A stretch of 64,000 nt of DNA from an uncultured Micrococcales bacterium. GTDB lineage: Bacteria > Actinomycetota > Actinomycetes > Actinomycetales > Microbacteriaceae. The stretch spans positions 62,001 through 126,000 of the forward strand of contig CAIVWH010000001.1 in the NCBI GenBank assembly GCA_903909605.1. Direction: 5' to 3'. The position numbers were made by a program, and so were the translations under genes. The notes beneath the pieces were generated by a model. The model saw nothing but the letters and a program-made list of their open reading frames with translations, searched no databases and was not told the origin of the DNA. Of this stretch, positions 7,210 to 15,025 are shown piece after piece (the stretch's first letter is position 1; every line of letters begins with the position of its first letter).

Positions 7210-8979
7210 TTACTTTTTAGGCGCTGCCTTCTTGGCGGCAGGCTTCTTAGCGGGAGCCTTGGCAGACTTGGTAGCGGTCTTGCTTGCAGTCTTTTTGGCC
7301 GCAGGCTTAGCCGCTGATTTCTTGGCTGCCGGCTTCTTAGTCGCAACCTTCTTGGCTGGCTTGGCTTCGATCGCCTTCTGCTCGTCGTGGTGACCGTGCG
7401 AAGCATCGATTTCGAGTTGGGTTGCAGGTGTCACGCGGTCTTCGAAGTAGAACTTTGAAAGGGCTGCACGCATGCGAGCCTTGACCGTGATCTTGCCATC
7501 CTCGTTCGGGCGAGCCAGCGTTGGGGCGAAGCTTTCGAAAGCGGTGAGCTTGTAGAGCTCATACTTGTCTACTGGCTCGTGCACCTCGATGTATTCGCCG
7601 TGCGGCATGCGAACGATGCGACCTGTTTCGCGGCCGTGCAGCGCGATTTCGCGGTCCTTGCGCTGCAGCGAGAGGGCAGTGCGCTTAGTTGCCCAGAAGG
7701 CCACTATTGGCAGCACAATCAGGCTGATCTGCATGAAGGTCAGCACGGTGTTCAGCGACATCTTGAAGTTGGTCGCAATCAGGTCTGTGCTTGCGCCGGC
7801 CCAGAGCACCGCGTAGAAGGTCACTCCGGCCGCACCGATTGCAGTGCGAACAGGTGCGTTGCGTGGGCGGTCCAGCACGTGGTGTTCGCGCTCGTCACCG
7901 GTAACCCACTTCTCAAGGAATGGGTAGGCGCCGACAACAAACAGGAAGACCAGGCTGATAATCAGCGGCAACAGGATGTTCCATGACCAAGAGAAACCGA
8001 ACCAACCGGCCTCTAGGTGGCTTGGTGCCAATCGGAGTGCACCATCCAGCCAGCCGATGTACCAGTCGGGCTGGGTTCCGGCAGAAACAGGCGATGGGTC
8101 ATAGCCGCCGTAGTTCCAAACCGGGTTGATGGTGAAGGTTGCAGAGATCAGCATGATTACGCCGAAGACGATGAAGAAGAAGCCGCCGGCCTTTGCAACA
8201 TAAACCGGTGCCAATGGGTAACCGACTACGTTGTTGTCCTTCTTGCCAGCTCCCGAGTAGTGGGTGTGCTTGTGAATCACAACCATGAACAGGTGCACTG
8301 CAAGCAGCACGATGATTAGGGCAGGCACAATCATGATGTGCAGGCTGTATAGGCGAGCCACGATTGCGTGACCAGGGAACTGTCCACCGAACAGCAGCGA
8401 CGAAACGTAGGCGCCAATTACTGGAACGCCCTTGATCATGCCGTCGATGATTCGAAGACCGTTACCCGAAAGTAGGTCGTCTGGAAGCGAGTAACCGGTA
8501 AATCCGCCGGCCATGCCCATTACGAAGAGCAGGAATCCGACTACCCAGTTGATTTCGCGAGGCTTGCGGAACGCACCGGTGAAGAAAACGCGGAGCATGT
8601 GCAGGCCTGCCGATGCCACGAACAACAGTGCCGACCAGTGGTGAACCTGACGCATTAGCAGACCGCCGCGCACCTCAAACGAAATGTCGAGGGTCGACTT
8701 GTATGCGATTGACATCTCAGCGCCCTTTAGTGGGCCGTAAACGCCGTTGTAGATGACGTCGGTCATTGCTGGCTGAAAGAAGAAGGTCAGGAAGGTTCCC
8801 GAGATCAATAGAACGAGGAAGCTGTACATCGCAACTTCACCGAGCATGAACGACCAGTGGTCAGGGAAGATCTTGCGACCGAACTCCTTGAGGATGCCGG
8901 CTACGCCAACACGCTCATCCAAGAAGTTGGCACGCTCAGCCAAGAAACCTGGCTTCTTTGCGGTTGCTTGATTTGCCAT
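7210..8979 (-). CDS. qcrB: Cytochrome bc1 complex cytochrome b subunit with Lys/Ala/Pro-rich tail
   Basis: Menaquinol-oxidising membrane subunit of the bcc complex, carrying haems bL and bH. The 589 residues include eight or more membrane helices, the haem ligand region (RQVHHWSALLFVASAGLHMLRV has two of the His, GHAIVARLYSLHIMIVP the others) and a PDW-type Qo loop (TQPDWYIGW). After the normal cytoplasmic C-terminal domain the last 50 residues (about 540-589) are 19 Lys, 17 Ala and 6 Pro in AAKK-type repeats like histone H1. Its start overlaps the qcrA stop by 1 nt. Last gene of ctaE-qcrC-qcrA-qcrB, followed by a terminator. Confidence 0.96.
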   Translation of the reverse strand: MANQATAKKPGFLAERANFLDERVGVAGILKEFGRKIFPDHWSFMLGEVAMYSFLVLLISGTFLTFFFQPAMTDVIYNGVYGPLKGAEMSIAYKSTLDISFEVRGGLLMRQVHHWSALLFVASAGLHMLRVFFTGAFRKPREINWVVGFLLFVMGMAGGFTGYSLPDDLLSGNGLRIIDGMIKGVPVIGAYVSSLLFGGQFPGHAIVARLYSLHIMIVPALIIVLLAVHLFMVVIHKHTHYSGAGKKDNNVVGYPLAPVYVAKAGGFFFIVFGVIMLISATFTINPVWNYGGYDPSPVSAGTQPDWYIGWLDGALRLAPSHLEAGWFGFSWSWNILLPLIISLVFLFVVGAYPFLEKWVTGDEREHHVLDRPRNAPVRTAIGAAGVTFYAVLWAGASTDLIATNFKMSLNTVLTFMQISLIVLPIVAFWATKRTALSLQRKDREIALHGRETGRIVRMPHGEYIEVHEPVDKYELYKLTAFESFAPTLARPNEDGKITVKARMRAALSKFYFEDRVTPATQLEIDASHGHHDEQKAIEAKPAKKVATKKPAAKKSAAKPAAKKTASKTATKSAKAPAKKPAAKKAAPKK

Positions 8980-10004
8980 TAGTTAGCGCTCCGATCCCAG
9001 AAGCTTGGTCCGACAGGTTCGTGGAAGTCGCTCTGAGCGATTAGGTAGCCCTCAGCGTCAACGGTGATTGGCAACTGAGGAAGTGGGCGAGAGGCTGGGC
9101 CGAAGAGGACCTTGCAACCATCGGTTAGATCGAAGGTCGACTGGTGGCACGGGCAAAGCAAGTGGTGAGTCTGCTGCTCGTATAGAGCAACCGGGCAACC
9201 AACGTGAGTACAGATCTTGCTGTAGGCAACGATGCCGTCGTATGACCAGTTCTCACGACCTGCGATCGGCTTCAACACCGAAGGGTCGACGCGAACCAAG
9301 AGCACAGCCGCCTTGGCCTTCTCTTCGAGTTTCGTGTCGGTTAGGTCTTGCAAACCTTCTGGGATGACGTGGAACACCGATCCTTCGGTGACCTCGCTTG
9401 CCTTGATTGGTGTGCCGTATGGGTCTTTGGCAAGGCGAGTGCCCTTGCGCCACATCGTGTGACGAAGAGTGTCAGCAGGGTTTGGGCCTAGGCCGCCGAA
9501 GAAGAAGATTGCAGGAAGAGGGAACATTGCAAGCGCCGTGTACAACGAGCGACGGATGAGCTTGCGTCGTGTGAAGCCCGACTCCTGGTCTGCAAGCTTG
9601 ATGATCTCGATTGCCGCAGCGCGGTTTTCTTCACTGCTTCGAGACTGGTGGCGAGGCTCGTACACTTCTGCGTCTGGCATCAGGGTCTTTGCCCAGTGCA
9701 CTGCGCCAATGCCGATGCCCAGCAGGCCAAGAGTGATGCCAAAGCCGAGCCAGAGAGTGTTCGAACGTACTGTGCCTAGGTCTGAGGTAATCGGGAAGGC
9801 GAAGTAAGCAAAGATCGAGAACGCGCTTCCCACCGCTGATGCGATGAAGAGTGCCGCAACCTGCCGGTTGGCGGTGCGCTCGAGCTTCTCACTCTTATCG
9901 GTCATTCGAACGCGGTGCGGTTCGATGCCCGGGTCTGAGACCTTGCCTGATTGAACGACTGCGAGACCGCTTTCGTAGCGGTGCTCTTTAGCCTTTTCGC
10001 TCAC
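8979..10004 (-). CDS. qcrA: Cytochrome bc1 complex Rieske iron-sulfur subunit
   Basis: Carries the high-potential 2Fe-2S cluster that moves electrons from menaquinol to cytochrome cc. 341 residues. Cluster ligands are visible: CTHVGC (Cys265, His267) and CPCHQS (Cys284, His287), with Cys270 and Cys286 forming the usual disulfide. Three hydrophobic helices at about 48-70, 84-104 and 155-171 match the actinobacterial three-span type, and an RRKLIRRS stretch precedes the third. The start codon is GTG at 10004, with AGGAAAGAG upstream. 26 nt separate it from the qcrC stop and it overlaps qcrB by 1 nt. Confidence 0.96.
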   Translation of the reverse strand: MSEKAKEHRYESGLAVVQSGKVSDPGIEPHRVRMTDKSEKLERTANRQVAALFIASAVGSAFSIFAYFAFPITSDLGTVRSNTLWLGFGITLGLLGIGIGAVHWAKTLMPDAEVYEPRHQSRSSEENRAAAIEIIKLADQESGFTRRKLIRRSLYTALAMFPLPAIFFFGGLGPNPADTLRHTMWRKGTRLAKDPYGTPIKASEVTEGSVFHVIPEGLQDLTDTKLEEKAKAAVLLVRVDPSVLKPIAGRENWSYDGIVAYSKICTHVGCPVALYEQQTHHLLCPCHQSTFDLTDGCKVLFGPASRPLPQLPITVDAEGYLIAQSDFHEPVGPSFWDRSAN

Positions 10005-10030
10005 TTATTGCTCTTTCCTGTTTTCTGAAA

Positions 10031-10822
10031 CTAGTTTGACTTGGCGCCAAGCCAGACGGTGAAACCGATGATGAGACCCAAGCCGATGATCCAGATGAAC
10101 AAACCTTCGGCAACCGGGCCAAGTCCTGCAAGTTCATAACCACCGGCAGATGGATTTTCATCCAAGTACTTCAAGTAAGTGATGATGTCTTTCTTGTCGG
10201 TAGGGGTGATGTTTGCATCGTTGAAAACCGGCATGTTCTGCGGGCCGGTGAGCATCGCCTCGTAGATTCGAGTGTTTGGAATGTTCTTGAGCGCCGGAGC
10301 GTACTTGCCTTCGGTCAATGCTCCACCGGCACCAACGGCGTTGTGGCACATTGCACAGTTGATGCGGAAGAGCTCGCCACCGCGAACGGCATCGCCGTTT
10401 GCCGCGGTCATGTCTGCACTTGGGATGGCCGGACCGGTTCCAAGCGAACCAACGTAGGCCGCAATCGCGTCAATCTGTTCGCGAGTGAACTGAACCGGCT
10501 TGACCTGCATCTGCGGACCGTCGGCCTGAGCAGGCATGCGACCCGAGGAAACCTGGAAGTCAGCAGATGCTGCACCCACGCCGATCAGGGTAGGAGCAGC
10601 AGAGGTTCCGACGCCGTTCTTGCCGTGGCATGAGGCGCAGTTTGCAAGGAACAGCTGCTTACCCTCTTCAAGCTGCGACTGTGTGACGGCCTGTGAGGTG
10701 TTGCTGTGCTTGACCACTGCGTTAGCAGCCGCGTAGCTACCACCGCTGATGATTAGGCCGGCGACGATTACCAGAGCAGCAGCAAATGGGCTGCGGCGTT
10801 TGTTCTTCATTTTGTTTGCCAA
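10031..10822 (-). CDS. qcrC: Dihaem cytochrome c subunit of the bcc complex
   Basis: Fused dihaem cytochrome cc that links the bcc complex directly to the aa3 oxidase, replacing soluble cytochrome c. 263 residues: N-terminal signal anchor (about 12-30), haem motif CASCH at 62-66, haem motif CAMCH at 156-160, likely axial Met96 (GRMPAQ) and Met197 (QNMPVF), and a C-terminal membrane helix (about 239-258). The first start is TTG at 10822; the ATG at 10810 (MKNKRRSP) is an alternative, and neither has a strong ribosome site. It begins 10 nt after the ctaE stop. Exported by Sec, with haem attached outside the membrane. Confidence 0.95.
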   Translation of the reverse strand: MANKMKNKRRSPFAAALVIVAGLIISGGSYAAANAVVKHSNTSQAVTQSQLEEGKQLFLANCASCHGKNGVGTSAAPTLIGVGAASADFQVSSGRMPAQADGPQMQVKPVQFTREQIDAIAAYVGSLGTGPAIPSADMTAANGDAVRGGELFRINCAMCHNAVGAGGALTEGKYAPALKNIPNTRIYEAMLTGPQNMPVFNDANITPTDKKDIITYLKYLDENPSAGGYELAGLGPVAEGLFIWIIGLGLIIGFTVWLGAKSN

Positions 10823-10832
10823 TCGATTTCTC

Positions 10833-11456
10833 TTATTTCAAAACGTAGATGATGAGGAAAAGGCCAATCCAGACCACATCGACGAAGTGCCAGTAGTAGG
10901 AAACGACGATCGCGCTGGTTGCCTCGTAGTGACCAAACTTCTTGGCTGCGTAGGTGCGGCCAATCACCATAAGGAAAGCGATCAAACCGCCGGTCACGTG
11001 CAAGGCGTGGAAGCCGGTGGTGATGAAGAATGCGCTCGAATACGAGTTGGCGCTGAAGAAGATGCCTTCCGAGCAGAGCTGGGCGTATTCCCACACCTGA
11101 CCAGAAACGAACATGGCGCCCAGAACATAGGAGAGCATGAACCACTCGACCATGCCCCACTTGGAGAACTGCAGGAAATTGCCGGTGCGACGGGGCTGCA
11201 GGCGCTCAGCGGCAAAAACGCCGAACTGAGCGGTGAATGACGATGCCACCAGGATGAGGGTGTTGGTCAGCGCCATCGGCACGTTCAACTTTGCGGTGTC
11301 TGAGGCCCAAATTGCCGGGGAATTCACCTTTAGCGAGAAGTACATGGCGAAAAGGGCTGCGAAGAACATCACCTCACTGCCGAGCCAAACGATGGTTCCG
11401 ACCGAAGTTGCACTCGGTCTATTGATTGAAGGCGAAGAAAAAGTCGCAGATGACAT
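10833..11456 (-). CDS. ctaE: Cytochrome c oxidase subunit III
   Basis: Non-catalytic membrane subunit of the aa3 oxidase, 207 residues with five membrane helices, matching the short bacterial form. Signature stretches are [17 protein letters not shown] near residues 22-38, [15 protein letters not shown] near 143-157 and [15 protein letters not shown] near 184-198. It heads the ctaE-qcrC-qcrA-qcrB operon. It has no ribosome binding site: a TAGCAT -10 box lies 6 nt before the ATG, so the operon mRNA is probably leaderless. Divergent from trpD, 82 bp between starts. Confidence 0.96.
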   Translation of the reverse strand: MSSATFSSPSINRPSATSVGTIVWLGSEVMFFAALFAMYFSLKVNSPAIWASDTAKLNVPMALTNTLILVASSFTAQFGVFAAERLQPRRTGNFLQFSKWGMVEWFMLSYVLGAMFVSGQVWEYAQLCSEGIFFSANSYSSAFFITTGFHALHVTGGLIAFLMVIGRTYAAKKFGHYEATSAIVVSYYWHFVDVVWIGLFLIIYVLK

Positions 11457-11462
11457 GCGTTA

Positions 11463-11468
11463 ATGCTA
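11463..11468 (-). promoter_or_regulatory. -10 box of leaderless ctaE-qcrCAB mRNA
   Basis: TAGCAT on the minus strand, 6 nt (TAACGC) before the ctaE ATG. There is no Shine-Dalgarno sequence. The same hexamer and spacing occur before glgA. Confidence 0.55.
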
Positions 11469-11526
11469 ACCCACGAGATGGCCCGAATCGGTTGATTTCA
11501 CGCGGTTTTCAAACGATTTTCGCGAA

Positions 11527-11532
11527 TAAACT
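11527..11532 (+). promoter_or_regulatory. -10 box of leaderless trpD mRNA
   Basis: TAAACT, 6 nt (GAACGC) before the trpD ATG, with no Shine-Dalgarno sequence. The same hexamer and spacing occur before metF. Confidence 0.55.
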
Positions 11533-11538
11533 GAACGC

Positions 11539-12609
11539 ATGACCCGCGAAAACTCCTGGCCGCTCATCCTAGGCAAATTGCTAGATCGACACGACCTAGA
11601 TAGGGCAGAGGCGGCCTGGGCGATGGCCCAGATTATGTCTGGTGAGAGCGACCCGGCTCAAATTGGGGCATTCATGATTGCCCTTCGCGCCAAGGGCGAA
11701 TCTGTTGCAGAACTCGCTGGCTTGGTAGACACCATGCTGGAAAACTCGGTCATCCTCGACACCGGCAACGACGCCGTCGACATCGTGGGAACCGGTGGGG
11801 ACATGATTGGCACGGTCAACATTTCCTCCATGGCCTCGATTGTGGCAGCAGCTACCGGGCTGCCGGTGATGAAGCACGGCAGTCGCTCTGCATCGGGCAA
11901 GACCGGTTCGAGCGAAATGTTGGAGGTGCTCGGAATTCGCCTTGATCTGTCGCCGGAGCGTGTGGCCGACGTTTTTCGCGAAGTGGGGCTGACCTTCTTC
12001 TTTGCCCCGGTATTCCACCCGGCGATGCGCCACGTTGCACCAATCCGCAAGGCTTTGGGAGTGCCTACGACGTTCAACTTTCTTGGCCCGCTGGCAAACC
12101 CAGCTCAGCCAATCGCAACCTCGCTCGGTGTCTCGAGCGCCCAGATGGCGCCGCTGCTGGCTGAAGAACTGGCCCAGCGGGGTAGAACTGCCCTGGTTTT
12201 CAGGGGTTCAGATGGCTTGGATGAGCTCACCACCACTGGAATGAGCCACATTTGGACGGTTTCCGGCGGCAAAGTCCTCGATTTCGACCTCAATCCAGCC
12301 GATTTTGGGCTAAATACCGCCAAATTGGCCGATTTGGTGGGGTCAGACGCGCATCACAACGCTCAGGTGGCTAAAAGCCTGTTCGCCGGCGAGCGAGATG
12401 GCAACCTGGCGGCGATCCGCGAGGTCGTGGCGCTAAACGCCGCAGGCGGCATCGTTGCTTACCGCCTCGCCAAGAGGGGTTCAGAATTGCTTTCCGAAAG
12501 CGGCCTGAAGCACGAATTCAAGGATGCAATCGCGCTGAGCCTCGAGGCAATCGACTCAGGCAAAGCCGCAGAGAAGCTCTCTGCATGGATGTCGGCAACT
12601 CAGGCCTAA
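11539..12609 (+). CDS. trpD: Anthranilate phosphoribosyltransferase
   Basis: Second step of tryptophan synthesis: anthranilate plus PRPP gives phosphoribosyl-anthranilate. 356 residues, full length. The PRPP-binding motif VGTGGDMIGTVNIS lies at about residue 77, the KHGSRSASGKTGSSE loop at about 113, and the HPAMRHVAPIRKALG and FNFLGPLANP stretches are typical. No other trp gene lies in the window; standing alone beside ctaE is the common actinobacterial arrangement. Likely leaderless. Downstream are only 116 bp before the convergent NUDIX gene, and these hold the dif site. Confidence 0.97.
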   Translation: MTRENSWPLILGKLLDRHDLDRAEAAWAMAQIMSGESDPAQIGAFMIALRAKGESVAELAGLVDTMLENSVILDTGNDAVDIVGTGGDMIGTVNISSMASIVAAATGLPVMKHGSRSASGKTGSSEMLEVLGIRLDLSPERVADVFREVGLTFFFAPVFHPAMRHVAPIRKALGVPTTFNFLGPLANPAQPIATSLGVSSAQMAPLLAEELAQRGRTALVFRGSDGLDELTTTGMSHIWTVSGGKVLDFDLNPADFGLNTAKLADLVGSDAHHNAQVAKSLFAGERDGNLAAIREVVALNAAGGIVAYRLAKRGSELLSESGLKHEFKDAIALSLEAIDSGKAAEKLSAWMSATQA

Positions 12610-12686
12610 GGCTCGTTGGTCAGTGGTCAGAGGCGGCCATCCAAGACAAAAGTCGGGAGAGCGACTCAGAGCGCCAGATAAACATT

Positions 12687-12714
12687 ACTTTACATAATGT
12701 TCATTATCGGCGAT
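12687..12714 (-). other. dif: Chromosome dimer resolution site dif (XerC/XerD target)
   Basis: Read on the minus strand: XerC arm ATCGCCGATAA, central TGAACA, XerD arm TTATGTAAAGT, 28 bp in all. It matches the published actinobacterial dif consensus, as I recall it, at 26 of 28 positions, and the XerD arm matches that of E. coli dif at 9 of 11. It lies in the 116-bp spacer between convergent trpD and the NUDIX gene, as expected for a non-coding unique site. XerC/XerD recombine here to resolve chromosome dimers, and FtsK KOPS signals should point to it, so this marks the replication terminus region. Confidence 0.85.
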
Positions 12715-12725
12715 AGGGAAACCGC

Positions 12726-13187
12726 CTAGAACCGGTGGTGCTTCAAGAAGTCAACCAAACCGGGCGGCGCCACACTCTCGCCGGTTTCAATTAGTTCATC
12801 GAGCAGCCACCAGCGAACATCGACGACATCTCGACGTTCGTCGTCAGTCCAGCCGGATTGATTGAGTTCGAAGCGCTGCACCTGAAGCGCGAAAAAATGA
12901 TCCTTGAATGTGTGGTGATTGATTCCATCAGCCCAAAGCCAGCGACCCTCTGTTTGCCATATCTGGTTGCCCAGCTCGGTCTCGGTAATCCTCAGGCCAG
13001 TCTCCTCAGCTAATTCTCGAATCGCGGCCTCGGAGGTTGACTCGCCGGGGTCAATGCCACCCCCAGGGGTTATCCAGCGCGGTGGCAAGCCAACTTCGGG
13101 GTCAAAGTGGGTCTTGAGCAGCAAAATCGCCCCTGTTGGGTCGGTAACCAGCACCCTGGCGGTTTCTCGGTGTTGGCCCGGCCTCAT
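12726..13187 (-). CDS. NUDIX hydrolase
   Basis: Cytoplasmic Mg-dependent pyrophosphohydrolase of nucleoside diphosphate derivatives, 153 residues. The NUDIX box is complete: Gly43-x5-Glu49-x7-Arg57-Glu58-Leu-Ala-Glu61-Glu62-x-Gly64. The rest (ARVLVTDPTGAILLLKTH, RWITPGGG, FFALQV) is the standard fold and does not reveal the substrate. It follows the YczE-type gene by 13 nt on the same strand, and the two probably share a transcript. Its 3' end lies 11 bp from the dif site. Confidence 0.9.
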   Translation of the reverse strand: MRPGQHRETARVLVTDPTGAILLLKTHFDPEVGLPPRWITPGGGIDPGESTSEAAIRELAEETGLRITETELGNQIWQTEGRWLWADGINHHTFKDHFFALQVQRFELNQSGWTDDERRDVVDVRWWLLDELIETGESVAPPGLVDFLKHHRF

Positions 13188-13200
13188 GCTTTATGCGCCA

Positions 13201-13794
13201 TCATCGCGATTTGATTGCGAAAAGCTTCATCGAACGCTGCATCAACCAGCCGATAGTGAGCGCGAAAATAATCGTGCCTTCACGGAATTGGCCACCCATA
13301 GCCCAGCCGATGCCGAGCACCGTAAGCTCAACCAGGGTTCGAATCAACCAAACCGGCTTATTCAGCTTCGTGGCCAAGCCCAGCATCAACCCGTCGCGAG
13401 GCCCCGCTCCGAGGTTTGCCGAGATGTAGAGGCCACTTGCCCCTCCAACAAGTAGCAAGCCAGTCAGAAACATCCACACCGACTGCAAATAACTTGAGGA
13501 AACCGGAATCACCGTGATGAATAGGTTGGCCCAGGTGCCGATCAGGATTGCGTTGGCGATGGTTCCGAAGCCAGGTCGATTGCGAAGGGGAATCCAGAAA
13601 AGCAAGACGATCGCCCCGATCAGGATCGAGGCGGTGCCAAATGCGATGTTGAGCCGCAGCGACACACCCTGCGACAACACATCCCAGGGAGATAGCCCCA
13701 GATGAGCCCGCAGCATCAAGGTCAAGCCAAAGCCGCAACCGCACAGCCCAACCATTAGTCGAGTCAGGTTTGCGGCGCTTAGCGTTTTGAACAC
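13201..13794 (-). CDS. YczE/YyaS/YitT-type membrane protein
   Basis: Polytopic membrane protein of 197 residues with about five or six helices. Recognisable family pieces are RAHLGLSPWDVLSQGVS near residue 29 and NLGAGPRDGLMLGLATKLNKP near 126, the repeated GLSPWD / GAGPRDG half-motifs of YczE-like proteins, plus RTLVELTVLGIGWAMGG. Members are linked loosely to transport or secretion; no substrate is known. The start is GTG at 13794, with TAGGCT exactly 6 nt upstream and no ribosome site, so it is probably leaderless. First gene of a pair with the NUDIX hydrolase. Confidence 0.82.
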   Translation of the reverse strand: MFKTLSAANLTRLMVGLCGCGFGLTLMLRAHLGLSPWDVLSQGVSLRLNIAFGTASILIGAIVLLFWIPLRNRPGFGTIANAILIGTWANLFITVIPVSSSYLQSVWMFLTGLLLVGGASGLYISANLGAGPRDGLMLGLATKLNKPVWLIRTLVELTVLGIGWAMGGQFREGTIIFALTIGWLMQRSMKLFAIKSR

Positions 13795-13800
13795 CAGTAG

Positions 13801-13806
13801 AGCCTA
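13801..13806 (-). promoter_or_regulatory. -10 box of leaderless YczE-type gene
   Basis: TAGGCT on the minus strand, 6 nt before the GTG at 13794, with no Shine-Dalgarno sequence. Confidence 0.45.
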
Positions 13807-13837
13807 ACCGCGAGAGACTAGAGCCAGACCAACACGG

Positions 13838-14605
13838 ATGGGTGTAATGAAGACCGCTTACTTTTCACCGGCCAAGCCACGCGTTTTTGCCCATCGCGGT
13901 CTGACCCTCGGTCGGTTCGACGAAAACAGCTTGGAGGCGCTCACGGCGGCGCAATCGGCTGGAATTCAGTATTTCGAAATTGATGTTCGAACATCCAGCG
14001 ACGCAGTGATTTTTGTTTTACATGACCAAGATCTGCTGCGTGTTGCCGGTGATTCTAGGAAGGTTGACCAGCTCACAGCCGCTGAGCTGGATTCGCTTGT
14101 ATTGAAATTCGGCGGCAAACCGCTGCGGCTTGAAGCTGCCTTCGACCACTTCCCCGCTGCCAGATTCAATATCGACCTGAAAACCCAATCTGCAATTGCT
14201 GGAGTACGTGCACTGGTGGCGATGGCCGATGCGGCCGGCAAGAACCTAAGCGACCGAGTGCTTCTGACCAGCTTTAGCGACAAAACAGGTCGGGCCGCAA
14301 CGCGGGGTCTTCGGGTAGCAACCTCGGCAGGAATGCGCACGACACTCCTCGCCCGCTTGTGCTATTCGGTAAGTCCGCTGCTAGCCTGGCTGCTTCGCGA
14401 CGTGGATGCTCTACAAATTCCCGTCAGAAGTGCCAGACTTCGACTCGACTCGCAGGCTTTCATCAGGGCCGTGCAGAAACATGGGGTCGAAGTTCACTAC
14501 TGGACCATCAACGACCCAGCCGAGGCTAAACGACTAGTCGCACTCGGTGCCGATGGAATCATCAGTGATCAGGCAGATGTGATCGCAGCCGCGCTCGCGG
14601 AATAA
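13838..14605 (+). CDS. Glycerophosphodiester phosphodiesterase
   Basis: Hydrolyses glycerophosphodiesters to glycerol 3-phosphate and an alcohol. 255 residues, a cytoplasmic GDPD TIM barrel without a signal peptide. Catalytic signatures are FAHRGLTLGRFDENSLEA (His, Arg, Glu), FEIDVRTSSD (metal-ligand Glu and Asp), VLHDQDLLR (second His), FNIDLK, and HYWTINDPAEAKRLVALGADGIISDQ near the C-terminus. The start is ATG 13838 or ATG 13847 (MKTAYFSP); neither has a clear ribosome site or -10 box. The stop codon lies inside the SigR-like promoter of rbpA. Confidence 0.93.
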   Translation: MGVMKTAYFSPAKPRVFAHRGLTLGRFDENSLEALTAAQSAGIQYFEIDVRTSSDAVIFVLHDQDLLRVAGDSRKVDQLTAAELDSLVLKFGGKPLRLEAAFDHFPAARFNIDLKTQSAIAGVRALVAMADAAGKNLSDRVLLTSFSDKTGRAATRGLRVATSAGMRTTLLARLCYSVSPLLAWLLRDVDALQIPVRSARLRLDSQAFIRAVQKHGVEVHYWTINDPAEAKRLVALGADGIISDQADVIAAALAE

Positions 14606-14624
14606 AACCGAACACCAATCGGTT
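14599..14624 (+). promoter_or_regulatory. SigR/SigH/SigE-type ECF promoter of rbpA
   Basis: GGAAT at 14599-14603, exactly 18 nt, GTT at 14622-14624: the GGAAT-N18-GTT consensus of the actinobacterial thiol-oxidative ECF sigma factor SigR/SigH. Transcription would start near 14631 and leave a leader of about 32 nt with the AGGAGG ribosome site. rbpA is a known SigR target in Streptomyces and a stress-sigma target in Mycobacterium. Confidence 0.7.
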
Positions 14625-14626
14625 TT
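14604..14626 (+). repeat. Inverted repeat at the GDPD stop / rbpA promoter
   Basis: AAAACCGA (14604-14611), a 7-nt loop, TCGGTTTT (14619-14626). It could act as a weak terminator for the GDPD gene, but it coincides with the rbpA promoter spacer and so may be incidental or an operator. Confidence 0.35.
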
Positions 14627-14662
14627 GAACAGTACCCCAAAAGGGTTATGCAGGAGGAAACA

Positions 14663-15025
14663 ATGGCCAGTACTTCAATGCGCGGAATGCGCCTCGGTGC
14701 ACAAACTATCGAGAACGAAATCGGTGTTACCTACGCCGACAAGACCAAGCACGAATACATTTGTGCCAACGGTCACAGCAACGACGTGGTCTTTGCCGCG
14801 GATGCGGAACTCCCCGAGTTTTGGCAGTGCCGCAAGTGTTCCGAGCTCGGCGCACTGGTTGTCGATGGCAAGCACGTTGCACTCGAATCGAAGTCCGATC
14901 GTCCTGGTCGCAGCCACCTCGAGATGCTGCTTGAGCGTCGCACCAAGGAAGAGCTCGAAGAGATTCTGAAAGAGCGAATTGCCTACATTCGTGCGCGACG
15001 CGCACACGGCAAGGCCGAAATTTAA
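14663..15025 (+). CDS. rbpA: RNA polymerase-binding protein RbpA
   Basis: Actinobacterial transcription factor that binds the beta' zipper region and the principal sigma factor and stabilises the open complex. 120 residues. Core zinc-type ligands are Cys34, His38, Cys56 and Cys59; the C-terminal sigma-interaction domain (RPGRSHLEMLLERRTKEELEE, about 80-101) is intact. The ATG at 14663 has AGGAGG 5 nt upstream; the frame from 14648 includes that site and is rejected. It stands convergent to ppm1, the conserved neighbour in mycobacteria. A second family member lies at 61.7-62.1 kb. Confidence 0.95.
   Translation: MASTSMRGMRLGAQTIENEIGVTYADKTKHEYICANGHSNDVVFAADAELPEFWQCRKCSELGALVVDGKHVALESKSDRPGRSHLEMLLERRTKEELEEILKERIAYIRARRAHGKAEI

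Noticed and set aside
12681-12701. AACATTA-CTTTACA-TAATGTT inverted repeat as a trpD terminator
   Set aside because: AT-rich stem with no T-run; it overlaps the dif element, which explains the symmetry better.
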